Positions 5,742-8,163 of a DNA stretch of 8,163 nucleotides are shown piece after piece. The notes below the pieces were generated by a model. It had not been told where the DNA came from. It did no database searches and saw only the letters and a program-made list of their open reading frames with translations. The stretch comes from Acidobacteriota bacterium (GTDB lineage: Bacteria > Acidobacteriota > Vicinamibacteria > Vicinamibacterales > CAVVIG01), in the NCBI GenBank assembly GCA_016195295.1, contig JACPZV010000127.1, positions 1 to 8,163 on the forward strand. Direction: 5' to 3'. The first letter of the stretch is position 1. Each line of letters opens with the position of its first letter. Both the position numbers and the translations under genes were made by a program.

Positions 5742-7880
5742 ACAAGACGACTTCTGTTCGGCCTGTGCGCCGTCCTGGCGCTGGTGTGCGTCTCGCGTCC
5801 GATCGCGCAGGAGCGCGAGGACCGCACGCTCCTGAGCCACGATCAGATGCGCGCGATCGTCAGCGAAGCGTCGGGCGAGCGCGCGATGCATCACGTCCTC
5901 GATCTCGTGCCGTATCCGCGCATCAGACCGACGTCGGAGTATCAGGGCCATTTCCAGGAAAGCGAGGTCATGGCCCGCTTCGCGAAGGAGTACGGCTTCT
6001 CCACGGTCGAGATCGAATCGTTCCCCAACGCGCAGCGCAGCTGGGCGCCGACCATGGGCGAGCTGTGGATGATCACGCCGACGGAACAGCGGAAGCTGTA
6101 CGACATCCACGACGTCGCCGTCTCGGTGGCCGCCAACAGCGCGAACGGCGACGTGACCGCCGAGCTCGTGGACGTCGGCCTCGGCACGCGACCGGAGGAT
6201 TTCAACGGCAAGGACGTCGCCGGCAAGATCGCGATCGGCGCGGGCGGCGTCGCGCAGATTTACGCGCTTGCATTGCAGCGCGGCGCGATCGGTGTGGTCG
6301 GCTACAGCACACTGTATCCGGACCGCGGCGTCGACGTCATCCCCTCGTCCAGCATCATGGTGAACGCGCAGGGATTCGGCTGGGCCGTCTCGCCGCGCGT
6401 GGGGCACGAGCTCGTCGCGCGTCTCGCGCGCGGCGAGAAGATCTCCCTGCGATCGATGATCCGCGCCGAAACCGAGCCTGGTGAGCTGGAAATGGTTCAC
6501 GCGACGATCGCCGGCGACCCACAGTCGACCGAGGACGTCATCATTTCGGGCCACCTCTACGAGGGCTACCTGAAACAGGGCGCGAACGACGACAACTCCG
6601 GCTGCGCGCTGACGCTCGAAGTCGGCCGCGCGTACATCAAGCTCGTCTCTGAAGGCAAGCTGCCGAAGCCGAAGCGGACGATTCACTTTCTCTGGGTGCC
6701 GGAGATCAGCGGCACGAACGCCTGGCTCAGCGCGCATCCCGACATCGAGAAGCGCGTGATCGCCGATCTCAACTTCGACATGGAAGGCATCCGGCTCTCG
6801 AGGTCGCGCAGCTACTGGATCCTGCAGCGCACGCCCGACACGTTCCCGTCGTTTCTGAACGACATCGGGCAGAGCATGATGGAGTTCGTCTCCGAGATCA
6901 CGCGCGAGCGCGTCCGCTATCGCGCCAACGGCTACGGACCAAGCCTGCCGGTGCAGGCGCCGAACGGATCGGACGATGCGTTCTACATCAAGATCGACAA
7001 GCATTACGGCTCGAGCGACCACGTGACGTACATGCAGCACGGGATCCCGGCGGTCATGTTCATCACGTGGCCCGACAACTGGTATCACTCGTCTGCGGAC
7101 ACGCCCGACAAGCAGGACTCGACCCAATACAAGCGCGCGGCCGTCGTGGCGACCGGCGCGATGACCGTGTTGGCGACCGGCGGCGACGAGATCGCCGCGC
7201 GGGTCGTGTCGGAGAATCTCGCGCGCGGCGCCGAGCGCATGGGCGACTCGCATCGCAAGGGTCTCGCGTACATGGCCGACGTCACCGACGCCGGCGCCCT
7301 GACGAACGCGTACAAGGAAGCCCTCGTCTCGATCAGGCACCAGGCCGCGGTGGAGAAGGGCGTCGTGCGATCCGCACGCGTGCTGTTCGACAATCCAGCG
7401 GACGGCGAGAAAAAACTTCAGACGTTCGAACCGCTCATCGACAAGCGCGCAGCCGCGTTGATAGACGAGGCGAAGGCGGCGTACGCGCTGCAGGCGGCCC
7501 AGCGTCGCGTGACCGCGAGCGAGCCGGTGATGACGGCGGAGGAGAAGGACGCGTCGACGCTGCTCATCGAGTGCGTGCACGGCCACAGCTTCTCCGGCTG
7601 CAATGCCGCGCCCGGCGGCGGCGGACGCGGCGGTGCTGGTGGGGGCGGTGGCCCTTCGACAGGCTCAGGGCAAGCGGGTGGAGGACGCGGGGGGCAGGCG
7701 TACGGTTTGCCGCAGCACATGAACGCGGAAGCGACGGTCCTTCTCGGTCAGAGCAAGACGGCGCTCGAGTTCCGCGATTTCCTGTCCGGCGAGTTCGAGC
7801 CGATCGCGCTCGCGGACGTGATGCGCTCGCTGCGCGCGCGGGAACAGGCGGGCGTCACCAAGCTGACGCGTAGACCTTGA
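5739..7880 (+). CDS. Secreted M28-like metallopeptidase with extended C-terminus
   Basis: A 713-residue exported protein, about 200 residues longer than typical M28 enzymes. The start at 5739 opens a clear signal peptide (MTRRLLFGLCAVLALVCVS, likely cut after RPIA). A PA-like segment lies at about 142-225. The metal-site motifs are H272 (SGHLYEG), D285 (NDDNSG), E322 (WVPEISG), D347 (NFDMEG) and H450 (WYHSSADTPD). The usual GGEE pair is reduced: E322 aligns with the catalytic glutamate, while the adjacent zinc-ligand position is isoleucine. The enzyme may therefore bind metal differently or have altered activity. Residues ~500-610 look helical. They are followed by C612-x-H614-x-H616 and C621, then a glycine-rich stretch at ~625-655 containing PSTGSGQA (639-646), and an ordinary C-terminal tail. 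It is transcribed divergently from the membrane protein gene. Substrate and exact peptidase type cannot be assigned. Confidence 0.9.
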   Translation: MTRRLLFGLCAVLALVCVSRPIAQEREDRTLLSHDQMRAIVSEASGERAMHHVLDLVPYPRIRPTSEYQGHFQESEVMARFAKEYGFSTVEIESFPNAQRSWAPTMGELWMITPTEQRKLYDIHDVAVSVAANSANGDVTAELVDVGLGTRPEDFNGKDVAGKIAIGAGGVAQIYALALQRGAIGVVGYSTLYPDRGVDVIPSSSIMVNAQGFGWAVSPRVGHELVARLARGEKISLRSMIRAETEPGELEMVHATIAGDPQSTEDVIISGHLYEGYLKQGANDDNSGCALTLEVGRAYIKLVSEGKLPKPKRTIHFLWVPEISGTNAWLSAHPDIEKRVIADLNFDMEGIRLSRSRSYWILQRTPDTFPSFLNDIGQSMMEFVSEITRERVRYRANGYGPSLPVQAPNGSDDAFYIKIDKHYGSSDHVTYMQHGIPAVMFITWPDNWYHSSADTPDKQDSTQYKRAAVVATGAMTVLATGGDEIAARVVSENLARGAERMGDSHRKGLAYMADVTDAGALTNAYKEALVSIRHQAAVEKGVVRSARVLFDNPADGEKKLQTFEPLIDKRAAALIDEAKAAYALQAAQRRVTASEPVMTAEEKDASTLLIECVHGHSFSGCNAAPGGGGRGGAGGGGGPSTGSGQAGGGRGGQAYGLPQHMNAEATVLLGQSKTALEFRDFLSGEFEPIALADVMRSLRAREQAGVTKLTRRP
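7653..7676 (+). repeat. Third copy of the 24-nt repeat, in frame in the second M28 gene
   Basis: ccttcgacaggctcagggca continues to agcg at 7676. It is the same repeat as at 2749-2796, again read in the phase that gives PSTGSGQA. The flanking inverted repeat gccct (7651-7655) / agggc (7667-7671) is also shared. It sits in a glycine-rich, probably disordered stretch, so insertion there would be tolerated. Confidence 0.85.
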
Positions 7881-7905
7881 CGTGAAGCCACAACATGGTC
7901 ATGAT
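7877..7905 (+). promoter_or_regulatory. Candidate promoter of the antitoxin gene
   Basis: TTGACG (7877-7882, 5/6 to the -35 consensus) overlaps the stop codon of the peptidase gene. A 17-base spacer leads to CATGAT (7900-7905, 4/6 to the -10 consensus), which lies within the operator palindrome. Transcription would begin near the ATG at 7913. This is pattern matching only and the -10 is weak. Confidence 0.35.
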
Positions 7906-7914
7906 CATGACTAT
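7895..7914. promoter_or_regulatory. Palindromic operator candidate for antitoxin autoregulation
   Basis: gtcatgatcatgac (7898-7911) is a perfect 14-bp palindrome, extending to 20 bp (7895-7914) with one mismatched pair. Phd/YefM antitoxins repress their own operons by binding short palindromes at the promoter, and this one covers the putative -10 and the start codons of the antitoxin gene. The palindrome is directly visible; the binding is inferred. Confidence 0.6.
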
Positions 7915-8163
7915 GATTGTGATCAATATTCACGAGGCCAAGGCCAAACTCTCCGAGTACCTCGAGGCGGTCGCGAAGGGTGAGCGGGTGCTGATCTGCA
8001 AGCGGAACCAGCCGGTGGCTGAACTGCGCGCTGTTGAGCAGAAGCGGACCGAGCCGCGGCCGATCGGCGGTGGCCCCTATTCCTTCACCGTGCCGGATTC
8101 GTTCTTCGAGCCGATGCCGGAAGATTGGCTCGACGAGTTCTACAACGGCCCGATCTTTCCGGA
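7913..8163 (+). CDS. Phd/YefM-family type II antitoxin, 3' end outside window
   Basis: The visible 83 codons begin MIVINIHEAKAKLSEYLEAV and continue GERVLICKRNQPVAELRAV, the standard Phd/YefM N-terminal DNA-binding fold (strand, HEAK helix, second helix, GE-x-V-x-I-x-K/R strand, PVA-x-L). The C-terminal part (FTVPDSFFEPMPEDWLDEFYNG) is the toxin-neutralising tail type often seen with VapC/PIN toxins. No stop appears before the window ends, but few residues should be missing. Four in-frame ATGs occur at 7895, 7901, 7907 and 7913. The last is chosen because it gives the usual short N-terminus and leaves the operator palindrome upstream; none has a clear Shine-Dalgarno. The start is 32 bases after the peptidase stop, but this is probably an independent unit. 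The toxin gene should follow directly, probably a PIN-domain ribonuclease, which is inference. Confidence 0.88.
   Translation, partial: MIVINIHEAKAKLSEYLEAVAKGERVLICKRNQPVAELRAVEQKRTEPRPIGGGPYSFTVPDSFFEPMPEDWLDEFYNGPIFP

Noticed and set aside
5739..5800. Lipoprotein signal (LALVC) in the second M28 protein
   Set aside because: The residue before Cys is Val, where a lipobox needs a small residue (Gly, Ala or Ser); an ordinary signal peptidase I site near RPIA fits better.

Overview
The window is GC-rich with strongly GC-biased third codon positions. It carries two secreted M28-family metallopeptidases, an RND efflux pump and a phd-type antitoxin. Gene content plus two kinds of dispersed repeat (an in-frame 24-nt repeat and a G-rich intergenic tract) suggest a soil or sediment bacterium, perhaps Acidobacteriota of the Vicinamibacteria type. 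That placement is inference from style; no marker gene is present.

Layout. (1) 1-1839, + strand: C-terminal ~60% of an AcrB-like RND efflux permease whose 5' part lies outside the window. (2) 1840-2163: a gap filled almost entirely by an approximately 290-bp imperfect palindromic repeat element. (3) 2164-3714, + strand: a secreted zinc M28 peptidase with a PA-type insert, interrupted by two in-frame tandem copies of a 24-nt repeat. (4) 3705-3743: a G-rich tract covering the 3' end of that gene and the short convergent gap. (5) 3751-5718, - strand: a polytopic membrane protein resembling GT-C glycosyltransferases. (6) 5719-5738: only 20 bp between two divergent start codons, both of which sit inside one perfect inverted repeat with TANNNT boxes placed as for leaderless transcripts. 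(7) 5739-7880, + strand: a second, longer, divergent M28-like secreted peptidase with an altered catalytic motif and a glycine-rich C-terminal stretch carrying a third copy of the 24-nt repeat. (8) 7877-8163, + strand: a Phd/YefM-type antitoxin gene with a palindromic operator candidate over its start; its partner toxin would lie beyond the window.

The genes do not form one pathway. The two peptidases probably act in the periplasm or outside the cell on peptides, the RND pump exports small molecules, and the membrane protein may transfer sugars from lipid carriers. The antitoxin marks the start of a toxin-antitoxin pair. I see no complete novel multi-gene system. The most unusual material is non-coding or repeat-derived: the large palindrome, the 24-nt repeat used in the same reading phase in two different peptidase genes, and the compact symmetrical divergent start region.
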